A stretch of 64,000 bases of DNA from Anisus vortex (GCA_949126835.1 OX421509.1:7896911-7960910); one strand, 5' to 3'. Counted from the stretch's first letter, positions 45,401 to 53,595 are shown. The notes: a model not told the origin generated them from the letters alone. Program-made: numbers and translations.

Positions 45401-47359
45401 CGTAGCAGGAGTCTTTACCGACTTCTTTTTATGCATTGCTCTTGTCAGTGCACATGTTGGGCGTTCATTGGCAGGACGTAGGTTTTTGTCCTCCGCCATC
45501 TTTGTCTCCAACACTTTAACCATGGGCTCGACAGTGACTCTGCCGCCCATAATGTCATTTCCTAATATCATGGAAACGCCTTTGACGGGTAGTGCGCGCC
45601 ACACTCCCACTACGATGTTACCTGTAAAAATATCCGACTCGAGTTTTATTCTGTGCAGTGGAGCTTCCACAGCCTCCATACTAGCACCTCTCAGCACAAC
45701 AGACTCACCGGTACTGGTGGCATCCGTTAACGGCACACTGCCCTCCAGGATCACGCTGACAGCAGAACCCGTGTCACGTAATATCTGTATTTTCTTCTTG
45801 CTGAGTACATCGATTTCTGTCGACACTGTCCCCTCGTAGACAAAGGGTCGAAAATCGGATAGGTCGTCCTCTTCCAGGACTTCAGGAACCATCTGTTCCT
45901 CACGGCCTTCTGAAAGCATAATAGATTGAGTACAGCTATTCTCTTTTACCTTAGATAGACTGTTCTCAAAAACCATCGACTCCACAACTATGGGCGATGC
46001 CGGCCGCATTTCTTTTGAGTTTCTTGACCCTGTGTTGCACACTTCTTCTGTCTGCTTGCTATCTTTCTGCACTCTGGCACAGTGTAGAATAGCACCTTGC
46101 TTCTTGGTAAGGATCCAACAATCTTTCTTCATGTGGCCCTCTTTCTTGCAATTGAAACATACCACCTTTGCTTTATTTACATCTGTCTGCTTCCTGAAAT
46201 GAACTAAGTTACTATTATTATTTACACCACTGTTCTTATTATTGTTTTCACTTTTCTCTTTTGGTTTACTAGCCTCCTTGGACTCTGGTTTGTGCACTTT
46301 GGGTTTGTCAGCATAATATGGCTTTATGCTGGCGTGAATTATGGCATAGTTATCTGCCAATCTAGCAGCTTCATGCACATCTTCAACCCCTCGGTCTGAG
46401 ATGTGGGTTTTAATATCCACTCGAATACAATCATTGAATTCCTCAAACAATATTAGGTTCTTGAGTTTATCAAACTCACTTACATTCTGTGACCTTAGCC
46501 ACTGTTCTAACATTTTCTCCTTTTGTCTCAAAAAGTCTACATGAGTTTGATCATATGCCTTCTTTCTGTCTCTAAATAGCTTTCTATATTTTTCTGGTGT
46601 CAGGGAATAACTTTTTAGCACCCTATCTTTGATTACTTCATAGTCATTTATTTCCTCGGGTGTTAAACTCAACACTACGTCCAATGCTTTTCCTTTGTTG
46701 AGAGTTGACCTTAACAATAAAGCCATCTTATCATCAGGGAACTGATAATCTACAGCTATCCTCTCAAAAAGCAAAAAGAAATCTTGAACATCTTCTTCTC
46801 TGAATATAGGCAAGTGTTGCTTCATTGCGCTAATATCCATACCATTGCTGTCCCTACGATGGTCAGGTCTGTTCATGCGTGCCATCTCTATCCTTTCTCT
46901 GCTTTCAATCCTAATTCTTTCATTTTCCCTTTCAGTTTCTATCCTAATTCTTTCATTTTCCCTTTCAGTTTCTATCCTAATTCTTTCCAATTCTCTCCTT
47001 TCCATACTTTCTAATTCCATTCTCTTCATAGCTAATTGGAATTTTAGGTTTTCACTCAACCCTTCATCTTCATCATTGTTTGATGATCTAGATGACATAT
47101 TTCTTACCTCGTCTCCGTGGGCAATTACCTCGCCCCCACTGGGAGCTACATAACCTTCATTGATATCGTTCTGTCCCACTTCAACTACACTACCAGTGTT
47201 CATGGCATTCTGCCCGTTCAAACATGTCATAATTTCTTTGGTCAAACGATTACGATTAGGTCTTGCCTGTCCTGCCTCAATCCCAAAGGACTCAGCTAAT
47301 TCTTTTAGTTCAGCAAATGACATGGCATTAAGTTCCTCACTTGATATATTCGAAGCCAT
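42467..47359 (-). CDS. gag-pol: Gag-Pol polyprotein, integrase before reverse transcriptase
   Basis: One frame of 1630 codons with no stop or shift. Residues 12-45 resemble a SAP motif (SFAELKELAESFGIE). Residues 105-160 form a coiled coil with a duplicated ten-residue unit RIETERENER. Residues 177-345 are a capsid whose second half (from YSLTPEKYRKLFR at 251 through QWLRSQ and ILFEEFNDCI) has SCAN-domain layout. A CCHC knuckle is at 401-414 (C401, C404, H409, C414). Protease follows with DTGS at 529-532 and ILGND at 598-602. Integrase has H781, H788, C818, C821 as the zinc site, D852, D911 and E947 as the triad (exact DD35E spacing), and a GPY/F module near 1084-1120. Reverse transcriptase has D1302 and YLDD at 1362-1365; RNase H has D1511, E1553 and D1580. 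All catalytic residues are present. The ATG at 47359 is the first in frame, 368 bases after the 5' LTR. Gag and Pol are fused, so the product ratio must be set by processing, not frameshifting. Confidence 0.95.
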   Translation of the reverse strand: MASNISSEELNAMSFAELKELAESFGIEAGQARPNRNRLTKEIMTCLNGQNAMNTGSVVEVGQNDINEGYVAPSGGEVIAHGDEVRNMSSRSSNNDEDEGLSENLKFQLAMKRMELESMERRELERIRIETERENERIRIETERENERIRIESRERIEMARMNRPDHRRDSNGMDISAMKQHLPIFREEDVQDFFLLFERIAVDYQFPDDKMALLLRSTLNKGKALDVVLSLTPEEINDYEVIKDRVLKSYSLTPEKYRKLFRDRKKAYDQTHVDFLRQKEKMLEQWLRSQNVSEFDKLKNLILFEEFNDCIRVDIKTHISDRGVEDVHEAARLADNYAIIHASIKPYYADKPKVHKPESKEASKPKEKSENNNKNSGVNNNSNLVHFRKQTDVNKAKVVCFNCKKEGHMKKDCWILTKKQGAILHCARVQKDSKQTEEVCNTGSRNSKEMRPASPIVVESMVFENSLSKVKENSCTQSIMLSEGREEQMVPEVLEEDDLSDFRPFVYEGTVSTEIDVLSKKKIQILRDTGSAVSVILEGSVPLTDATSTGESVVLRGASMEAVEAPLHRIKLESDIFTGNIVVGVWRALPVKGVSMILGNDIMGGRVTVEPMVKVLETKMAEDKNLRPANERPTCALTRAMHKKKSVKTPATPCSATKDVFVCSEDTHANETVITETPDIDLSATFFTELTTGDATENDNILSPKQKLVKEQLNDEVIMQLRMKAVDEKTADAMAECFYMKDEVLMRKSKPLNSGTNEWDSIHQIVIPKCYRQDILRMAHDLPFAGHMGVRKTHHRILPYFYWPGLRRDVEQYCKTCHVCQMVGRPIQRIPVAPLQPIPAFDEPFSHILIDCVGPLPKTKAGFQYLLTVMCSSTRFPEAIPLRNITTVKVVDALTNFFTRYGLPKTVQSDQGTNFTSNIFKQVMEQLGISHRLSSAYHPESQGALERFHQTLKSMLKKYCYENEKDWDKGVPYVLFAAREATQESLGFSPFELVYGHSVRGPLKLLHETWLTDSEPIGLLSYVDKFKNRLYHAFNHVKIHFPQMQERMRQNYDRKATARTFAPGDKVLVFLPLQNQPLSAKFSGPYEIESKLGEVNYLIKTPDRRQKQRVCHINLLKPYVSREKSKPREVPMISLARVPTDLSRIEYKFAESKLNNTDALKSLDTRLEHLPVEDKEKIIELVHEYKSLFTDVPRRTHLIEHDVVLTEGARPIKQHPYRVNPIRLEHIRAEVKYMLENDIVEECDSEWSSPCVLVPKADNTLRFCTDFRKLNNLTKTDSYPIPRIDDLIDKIGDATYVTKIDLLSAYFQIPLTPRAQEVSAFVTPDGLYRYKVMPFGLRNAPATFQRLINTLTRGIFQCNAYLDDIVVYSTDFKTHVSQLRHLFERLNNANLTINLAKSQFGHATIEYLGHVVGGGKVKPVNAKIEAIQNVPVPQTRKQLRSYLGMAGYYRKFCQDFSTVACPLTDLLKKNNRFVWSDKCQKAFDELKLRLSRAPILVTPRFDRPFKIAVDACDTGMGAVLTQQDDHGEEHPVCYHSQKFNIHERNYNTSEKELLGLILALKQFDFYVNSSGYPIEILTDHNPLTFLSRVKQNQRLVRWSLFLQAYDLNIKHLRGRDNVTADTLSRVLHD

Positions 47360-47603
47360 AGTATAGCGTTCGAAATATTTGTGATAGTAGAGTAGTATAT
47401 GTTGTATAATAAAATATAAAGTTCCAACTTACGATTTGTCCAGAAATTTGCACAATATAATATTAAACACTTCGTGGAATCTTCACACTTCCCAAGGAAT
47501 AAAAACGCAAACCAGTTCTCTCCTCTTTTTAAAAAGAATAGTTTCACAGTCCTGAAAACGAAACACAAATATGCCGCTCTCAGTACTACTAATGTCACAA
47601 AAT

Positions 47604-47726
47604 ATTTATAGGTCAGCTAGATCAAGAAAAGTAGAACTCAAATCTACCGAACGAGACTACCAAATCTTGTCAATCCTAGGTCAGGAAAAGTAGAACTCAA
47701 ATATACCGGGCGAGACCACCAAATTT
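47604..47726 (-). repeat. Two 59 bp tandem leader units beside the 5' LTR
   Basis: The segment 'GAAAAGTAGAACTCAAAT' followed by 'ACCGGGCGAGACCACCAAAT' (47685-47724) is repeated at 47626-47665 in diverged form ('ACCGAACGAGACTACCAAAT'), with a 59-base offset. The duplication includes the primer-site candidate, so the leader has one good and one decayed copy of it. Confidence 0.8.
47704..47721 (-). other. Primer-binding-site candidate
   Basis: On the minus strand this reads TGGTGGTCTCGCCCGGTA, beginning with the TGG that pairs with a tRNA CCA end, five bases inside the 5' LTR. It would match a tRNA whose acceptor stem begins GGTCTCG. I cannot assign the tRNA, and a five-base gap is slightly unusual. 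Confidence 0.6.
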
Positions 47727-48399
47727 TATTACGTCCACAATCCCCTTGTGGCCAGAGCTGTGTAGATCTTGCTGATAATTCTCGTTAGTCCTAGGGGAGA
47801 CTTTAATTATTAGTATTTATGTTTCAGTATTACACGAACTCTTCTTATAGTCCTGGGCACAATTCAGTATTTGTATTCCAACATTTCCTTTCTTGTAAAT
47901 TATGGTAGTAGATAAATCTTATAGTAATGTATACAACACAATAGGATAGTAACTTGACAAAGAAGCTTCAGTGTAACTGTTGTTGATAGTTTATTTCAGG
48001 TGGTATGTTCAATATATACAATATATCTATTATGTACAGTTAGAATAAAATAGTGCAAACACAAACGTTCAAAGGAACATATTTTGAAACTCTCTGTCTT
48101 TCAGACAAAACAAATCATTAAATACTATCCGAGTGGTGCAAGGGACAGACCCATTACCAGTAGGGGTGAAAATCATGGTATCATTACAAAACTCATAACA
48201 AAAACGATATGAACTTCCCCTATTAAATAATGAGTCGTTCCCAGACTCTGAGAATTTGAGATCAACACAGAATCCCAGCATTACCTAGAACCTTTCGTTT
48301 TCCTACTAAACGTCCTAATATCGCGTGTAGTAAGAAAAGAGAGAGAGAGAAGAATAAACATTGCGTGTTCCAATTCTTGGAAAAACAATATACATGACA
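47727..48399 (-). repeat. 5' LTR of the Gmr1-type element
   Basis: Direct repeat of 40547-41219, the same length and identical wherever I compared, apart from the inner terminus (TA instead of CA in element orientation). It should hold the promoter and the start of the RNA. The outer end starts TGTCATG next to the TGAT duplication. Confidence 0.95.
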
Positions 48400-48435
48400 T
48401 GATGTTTTAAGGTAGTCTCACAATGTACTCTAAAT

Positions 48436-48720
48436 CAGAGATCGGCAACCAAAGGTACGAGTGCCAAACTTGGCGCGCAGAGCGATTTTCAATGGCACGA
48501 TATAGACCTCCAAGAGGTGGTTTTTTTTTTAAAGAAAACAACAACAACATTTTCCGCTTCTGAATGAGGAAACCTGACTGTTGAAGCCGATGTTTCTGAC
48601 ACATTTTAGTGGGTTGATCTTGCAGTGCATAGATCACTGAAATGTATTTGCAATGGAACTGGACATATCTTGCCGTGAAATCAATTTCAAAACATTGCAC
48701 TATTTGTACATCCCTATGTT
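48436..48720 (-). mobile_element. hAT-B right-end fragment
   Basis: Starts CAGAGATCGGCAACC and matches the reverse complement of the right end of the complete copy (61271-62597): '..TTGGCGCGCAGAGCGATTTT', then 'GAAGCCGATGTTTCT', then 'GAACTGGACATATCTTGCCG'. The last segment would encode, on the plus strand here, the same short peptide (NVFA.ELDIS) found on the minus strand of the complete copy. Confidence 0.8.
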
Positions 48721-49057
48721 AAAGAATATATTAAGATAGGTAGTTGGACATTTTTAGAAGTACATCATAGCACTCAAAGCGGAGTTTCTAATCACAGGCA
48801 AGACTTTCAAATTTATGGACTAATTTTTTCATACCACACCAAGCCTAACTGGTTCGATATTACTACAACCTTTTTAAGTGTAGATCTTTTTTTTTTAAGT
48901 GGAGCAATATTGGCGATTAAAAAATGGAGCAAATTGAATTTTAAATCTTTTAAAAATGGGCATCCAAATGTGCCCATTTGCGGAAAAAATCTGGAAGGAA
49001 GCTGCTTAGGGAAGTCATCTGCTATTCTCAAGTATTAGGCTTTTGCTCCTTGACTTA
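48721..49057. other. Unassigned spacer
   Basis: AT-rich DNA between a hAT-B fragment and LINE-A. It includes a short inverted match 'AATGGGCATCCAAATGTGCC', nothing more. Confidence 0.4.
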
Positions 49058-49502
49058 TCTTATCGTATACATTACAGACGCTCCTTCTATAAAGAAGATT
49101 ATTGCGTCCTACGCTCATCCGTGGTCCGAGTCTAGTCTTGCATTTTTATTAATGTTTTAAATGATGTTAAGTTACTGGTTTTCCTGGTTTGTTCAGGCAA
49201 CCCATTCCATGCCCGAATGCCATTCGGGAAGAAAGAGTACTTATATGCATTTGTTCTCGCATAAGGGACAAGGAAAGTGTTTTTGTCTTTATGTTTATCT
49301 GAGCTTTGCAACAGGTTGTCATTGTGTTGTATTTCTAAATTAGAGTTTAATGCCTTATGTATTATTACTACTTTACTCTTTGCCCTTCTGTCTTCTAGTG
49401 TTTCTAGTTTTAATGATTTGACTAATGGTGTTACTCTTGTTAATTGGGAATATTTGCTAGTTATGAGCCTTTCATCTTTTGGTTCAACTTACACTTGTGA
49501 AT
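49058..49502 (-). pseudogene. LINE-A 3' copy with reverse-transcriptase end
   Basis: The minus strand repeats the coding order of the 29110 copy: a YSQLTRVTPLVKSLKLETL-type segment (about 49390-49460), HKALNSNLE, then the FFP..I.AWN.LP terminus (about 49185-49235), 3' UTR and hairpin 'CTTCTTTATAGAAGG' inverse at 49081-49095. Less damaged than the 29 kb copy but still 5'-truncated. Confidence 0.87.
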
Positions 49503-49559
49503 AGATTTTATCTAACATCAAAGCTGTTGTAAGCATACAAAGGGGTCACCTACACTTGG

Positions 49560-50305
49560 CCGCTCATTAAGTGATACAGACTAATTACATTGAAACGATA
49601 TTTTACGCTAAATATATTTAATTCTTAAACAAATTTATTTGTGTTATTAATTTAGAAATATAAGAGACTTAATTAATAGCACTATATTTTGTAATTTCGA
49701 TAATTATTGATGTTTAAAATATAAACTCCTTAAATGGACAAACAATTAATGCAGGAAATGTTTATTTACAACTGTTTAACGTAAATTATTTAAATACTTC
49801 TTCTTCTTCATATTATAATAGAGACCCCGTTAGGACTGAGGAAAAAGTCCACAATTTAACTACAAATACAATTATTATTTTTAAACATCCTCTAATAATT
49901 AAATCTTGTTATGAATACCATTATCTTGAATTTATATAAAGAAATAATAATTAGTCAGTAATAATTGTTTTATTACAAAACATAACAATATGGAATCAAA
50001 TGTGGGAAAAAAAATAATCAAAGGAAGATAATCAACCCGTTTCATTTGAGCTAATATTTGTGTGTTTTTTTCTTTTATAAACAAAAATCACTTCCAATTT
50101 ATAAATTTGAAATGATAGAACTGTAAAAAGTATAAAAAAAATTATATAAATATTATATGACTAAAAATGTATACGTATGTTTTCAAACATTACATTAACT
50201 ACCCTATTTGTTAGATTAGTACATATCCTTTCCGCTTAACTATAATAGCTGCCCACTGACATTATGTAAAATAAATATAAGGTCCATCTCAGTTAAACTG
50301 AGATG
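49560..50305 (-). mobile_element. hAT-B internal fragment
   Basis: Reverse complement follows the hAT-B order: 'CATCTCAGTTTAACTGAGAT', 'GTTAAGCGGAAAGGATA', 'GGGTAGTTAATGTAATGTTT' and the distal 'AACATTTCCTGCATTAATTG'. Both terminal repeats are missing. Confidence 0.78.
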
Positions 50306-50331
50306 AAAATATCAATAATATATGAAGACTA

Positions 50332-50408
50332 GGGTCGGTCGGCAGCAGGAATAGAACCTGCGACGGGCTGACAGTCCGGCAAACTAACCACAGGACCAAG
50401 CGGCGCAC
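50332..50408 (-). mobile_element. SINE-B tRNA-like head
   Basis: The minus strand folds partly like a tRNA: a T-arm with stem GCAGG/CCTGC around TTCTATT, and a D-arm-like GGTCCTGTGGTTAG. It shares 'GTTAGTT.GCCGGAC' with the complete SINE-B at 58117. The acceptor stem does not close, so it is a SINE head, not a tRNA gene. Confidence 0.65.
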
Positions 50409-50720
50409 AACATAGTTGTTTAAAACTGAATACTGACCCTTACTTCTTCCATAGATATCCATGCGATACCTATTTCTTATTATTGTAATAATATTATATT
50501 ATGTAGGCCTACTGTTGGGGGATATAAGATATTTAGCAGCACTTGCGTTAAAATCACATTTCATCCAAAAACTAATCAATTCAAATAGCTAATGTGTTCA
50601 AATGTACGTTTGTACCAACCACTTGCCCTGCACCCTCCCCCTCATCGCGCCCGGGAATATCAGTGCCCCTATAGCTTCTCGCCGCCCCCCCCCCCCCCAT
50701 TAAGAACCTATGTTCTTGAT
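50409..50720. other. Spacer
   Basis: AT-rich then C-rich (C run 50684-50698) sequence before the hAT-C element. Nothing recognised. Confidence 0.4.
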
Positions 50721-50779
50721 CATCGATGGCGAACCTATGGCACGAGTGCCACAGCTGGCACGAAGAGCCATTTCTGTTG

Positions 50780-52060
50780 GCACGCGAGCATTTACCAAAA
50801 TTGTTATATTTGTCTGAAAAAACACAAGGAGTAGATATCCACAATACTGTTATGGAAGCTTTTTTGGCACAAGATATAAAACCAGAAAAAGTTGTTTCAG
50901 TTAGTGACAAGGCACCTTGCATGGTGGGGGACGCGACTGGTTTCATACAGTTAAAGTAGCAAAACACCCAGACGTTCAGTTTCACTGTATTAAACACCAT
51001 ATAAGCTCTTTGTGTCAGGGATAGCAGCAAGAAATTAGATGATATCCTCAAAGATGTAACAAAATGGTAAATTACATCATGGCTTGTGACCTTAATTTTC
51101 TACAATTTCACGCACTTCTTAATGAGGGCAAGGCGCAGTGGGCCTACAATACTTTACTCATGTACAGAAATGTCAGGTGGCTGAGCAGAGGACGAGTATT
51201 GAAGAGATTTGTGGCATGCTTGAATGAAATTAGCCTTTTTATGAATCAAAAGGGGCAGGATTATCCCTAGCTCACTGATATGGTCTGGTTTACCAACCTC
51301 AGTAGTTGTTTGTTTACAGATTTTACAGCACACTTCAATAAACAGAAAAAAAAACTGCAGGTTCTGGGAAAAACAGCAGGAATAATGTTTTGTGAATCAG
51401 AACATTTGAAAGAAAACTGCAGGTTTCTGAAAGTGACCTACAAAGTAGGCAGCTGAAATATTTTCCAAATGTAAAAATGCATTTACAAAATTCTATATAA
51501 AATTTACCGACAATCCTAAAAGCAATTAGGAAATCTACAAGGAATTTTCTATCATTGTTAAGGCTGCAAAGGAGAATTTCAGTAATAGTTTTGTACAGTT
51601 GCGTGAGATGGAGACAAATCTCTGTTTTCTTACTTCCCCAGATAAATTCAAATTTGAAGAAGTTGATCTTTCCTGCTTATTGTGGTTAGATTTAGGAAAA
51701 TCTGATAATGGAACTATTGGATTTCAAGAAAGCTCTATCTGGAAATGTGCATTCTATTATCTGCGTGAAACACTTGGGAGTGTGAAAGGATGGCAAAGGA
51801 CAACACAGTTGGTAGCTCTGATGATGAAATCCTTAAAGTGTGGAATTCTCTGCCAAATAATTTCAATTCACTTGGGATTGCACTTCTTACTTTGTTTTGG
51901 TCATCTTATGCTTGTGAGCAGCTGTTTTATATCAAATCTGATACAAGAAACGGACTGACAGATGACCTGAGTGCTGCATGTGACGCTCGAAAAATTACGG
52001 ATTATGAGCCAAGGCTTGACAAATTATCAGCATGCACGGAAAGCAAAAATCACATTAACT
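50780..52060 (+). pseudogene. hAT transposase pseudogene (ZBED5/GTF2IRD2-like type)
   Basis: Pieces of one transposase are spread over three frames. Around 50852-50957: MEAFLAQDIKPEKVVSVSDK, with the acid-containing 'SVSDKAPCMVG' segment (family usually has a TDGA-type site). At 51064-51270: the NVRWLSRGRVLKRF block, a hallmark of this hAT group. At 51271-51340: LTDMVWFTNLSSCLFT. At 51599-51690: METNLCFLTSPDKFKFEEVD. At 51880-52050: the carboxy-terminal dimerisation region with YACEQLFYIKSDTRNGLTDD. Several frameshifts and stops separate the parts, and the amino-terminal BED finger is missing. It is non-functional. Confidence 0.82.
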
Positions 52061-52088
52061 ATGCAAAATCATACCAAATGCATACAGT

Positions 52089-52270
52089 TAATTGTAATAA
52101 ATGTAATTGTAATAAATGTAATTGTAATAAATGTAATTGTAATAAATGTAATTGTAATAAATGTAATTGTAATAAATGTAATTGTAATAAATGTAATTGT
52201 AATAAATGTAATTGTAATAAATGTAATTGTAATAAATGTAATTGTAATAAATGTAATTGTAATAAATGTC
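52089..52270 (+). repeat. 15 bp minisatellite with twelve AATAAA hexamers
   Basis: Twelve near-perfect copies of AATTGTAATAAATGT lie between the last transposase-like codons and the right terminal repeat. Each unit contains AATAAA. The unit keeps frame, so one strand reads Asn-Lys-Cys-Asn-Cys and the other Tyr-Asn-Tyr-Ile; these frames are not genes. Confidence 0.95.
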
Positions 52271-52517
52271 TTTTTTCATTTACTACAGTTCATGTTTTTT
52301 ATATAAAATAATGTTTGTATCAATCAAAGATCCGTTTATTTTTTTTTATGGACAAAAGATGTTAATTAGTTCGGACAACTGTATGAGCTGGTTTTTATTT
52401 CTTCTAAAGTAAAACCTCAGTATTTTGTTTTAACTGCTGAGTTGGCACGTTGAAAGAAAAAAGTTAGTCATGTATTGCACTTTGGGCACGCGGCCGCTAA
52501 AAGGTTCGCCATCACTG

Positions 52518-53119
52518 GCCTAGATCTACTTAAACACTTAATGTTTTAAAACATATTCGTAAAGAGGTGAAAAATATTTTATATGATTCTTATAAACATT
52601 TCAGAGCTTAATATTCATGACAAAAATGATTAATAAGCTGTTAAATTACTAGTAGTGTAATTCATTTCAGAATGCCACCAATGGTAACAGAGGAAATGTA
52701 TAAATACATTAGTATTAAACAAGGGCAATCAATAAAATCGTTTCGCTATCACGGATTGCGCTGAAAATTCACAGGATTATGTTTTCGATAGTGAGCAACG
52801 CAACCATGTTAAAATTAAAGGCGACCGAAAAGGACTTTAAAAACTAATTGAAGTCAACTTATCAGTAGTTTTCAAAACATTAGAACTCTCTTGTAAATAT
52901 AATGACTGATGGGAAACACAAAAGCAAACAAAGCTTAGATATTCCTTAATCATGTAGAAACAATGAGAAGTCTACGTTTGGAGTATATTAGTGATTTAAA
53001 TGCAAAATGAACACATGTCATGCATGTTCCACATAACTTAAAAATTGGCACAAAAATTAATCCATTCCTGTGACCATCAAAAATAGGTCGAAACACTGAG
53101 TTTAAAAATTATTCCTTTC
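52518..53119. other. Unassigned AT-rich sequence
   Basis: Non-coding AT-rich DNA. A short open stretch at 52673-52765 after a TTTCAG could be an exon remnant, but it has no recognised domain. Confidence 0.4.
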
Positions 53120-53595
53120 ATACAAATATTTCTACATGTTTTCAAAATATAAACAAATGTTATAAATGTAGTTAAATACCAATTACATACAAATATTTCT
53201 ACATGCTTTCAACATATAAACAAATGTTTTAAATGTAGTTAAATACCAATTACATACAAATATTTCTACACGCTTTCAACATATAAACAAATGTTATAAA
53301 TGTAGTTAAATACCAATTACATACAAATATTTCTACACGCTTTCAACATATAAACAAATGTTATAAATGTAGTTAAATACCAATTACATACAAGTATTTC
53401 TACATGCTTTCAACATATAAACAAATTTTATAAATGTAGTTAAATACCAAATACATACAAGTATTTCTACATGCTTTCAACATATAAACAAATGTTATAA
53501 ATGTAGTTAAATACCAATTACATACAAGTATTTCTACACGCTTTCAACATATAAACAAATGTTATAAATGTAGTTAAATACCAATTACATACACA
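53120..53595. repeat. 67 bp satellite array, about seven copies
   Basis: The unit begins CATACAAATATTTCTACATG and continues through 'AACATATAAACAAATG' to 'GTAGTTAAATACCAATTA'. Units start at 53120, 53186, 53253, 53320 and onward, differing by a few substitutions. There are no unique spacers. Confidence 0.95.

Larger units (their letters stand above)
40547..48399 (-). mobile_element. Complete Gmr1-type LTR retrotransposon, 7853 bp
   Basis: Two 673 bp direct repeats (40547-41219 and 47727-48399) bracket a single 1630-codon minus-strand Gag-Pol frame. In element orientation the LTRs begin TGTCATG and the outer end is ..GTAACA, giving TG..CA termini. A 4 bp target duplication TGAT flanks it (40543-40546, 48400-48403). 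A polypurine tract precedes the 3' LTR and a tRNA-complement-like site follows the 5' LTR. LTRs are identical by eye except the last-but-one base of the 5' LTR (TA rather than CA). No env-like frame is present. The pol order is protease, integrase, reverse transcriptase, RNase H, which defines the Gmr1 arrangement first described by Goodwin and Poulter. Confidence 0.95.
50721..52517 (+). mobile_element. hAT-C transposon, 1.8 kb, decayed
   Basis: Left end CATCGATGGCGAACCT and right end, inverted, CAGTGATGGCGAACCT form terminal repeats matching at 14 of 16 positions. Both ends carry subterminal TGGCAC/GGGCACG repeats. Flanking octamers TTCTTGAT and GCCTAGAT agree at 5 of 8, consistent with an old hAT target duplication. 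The interior holds a transposase pseudogene and a 15 bp minisatellite. Confidence 0.85.

Noticed and set aside
43223..45839. Plus-strand open frames of 108-194 codons (43223, 43494, 44765, 45255)
   Set aside because: They lie antisense to the intact Gag-Pol and have no domain; they are shadows of its codon usage.
50332..50408. Possible functional tRNA gene
   Set aside because: The T-arm is good but the acceptor stem does not pair and it matches the SINE-B head.
51790..52311. 173-codon frame with Cys-Asn-Lys repeats as a metal-binding protein
   Set aside because: The Cys repeats are the 15 bp AATAAA-containing minisatellite; only the first third is a hAT transposase remnant.
53120..53595. 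Possible CRISPR-like array
   Set aside because: Units are contiguous 67 bp repeats with no unique spacers, and the DNA is eukaryotic.
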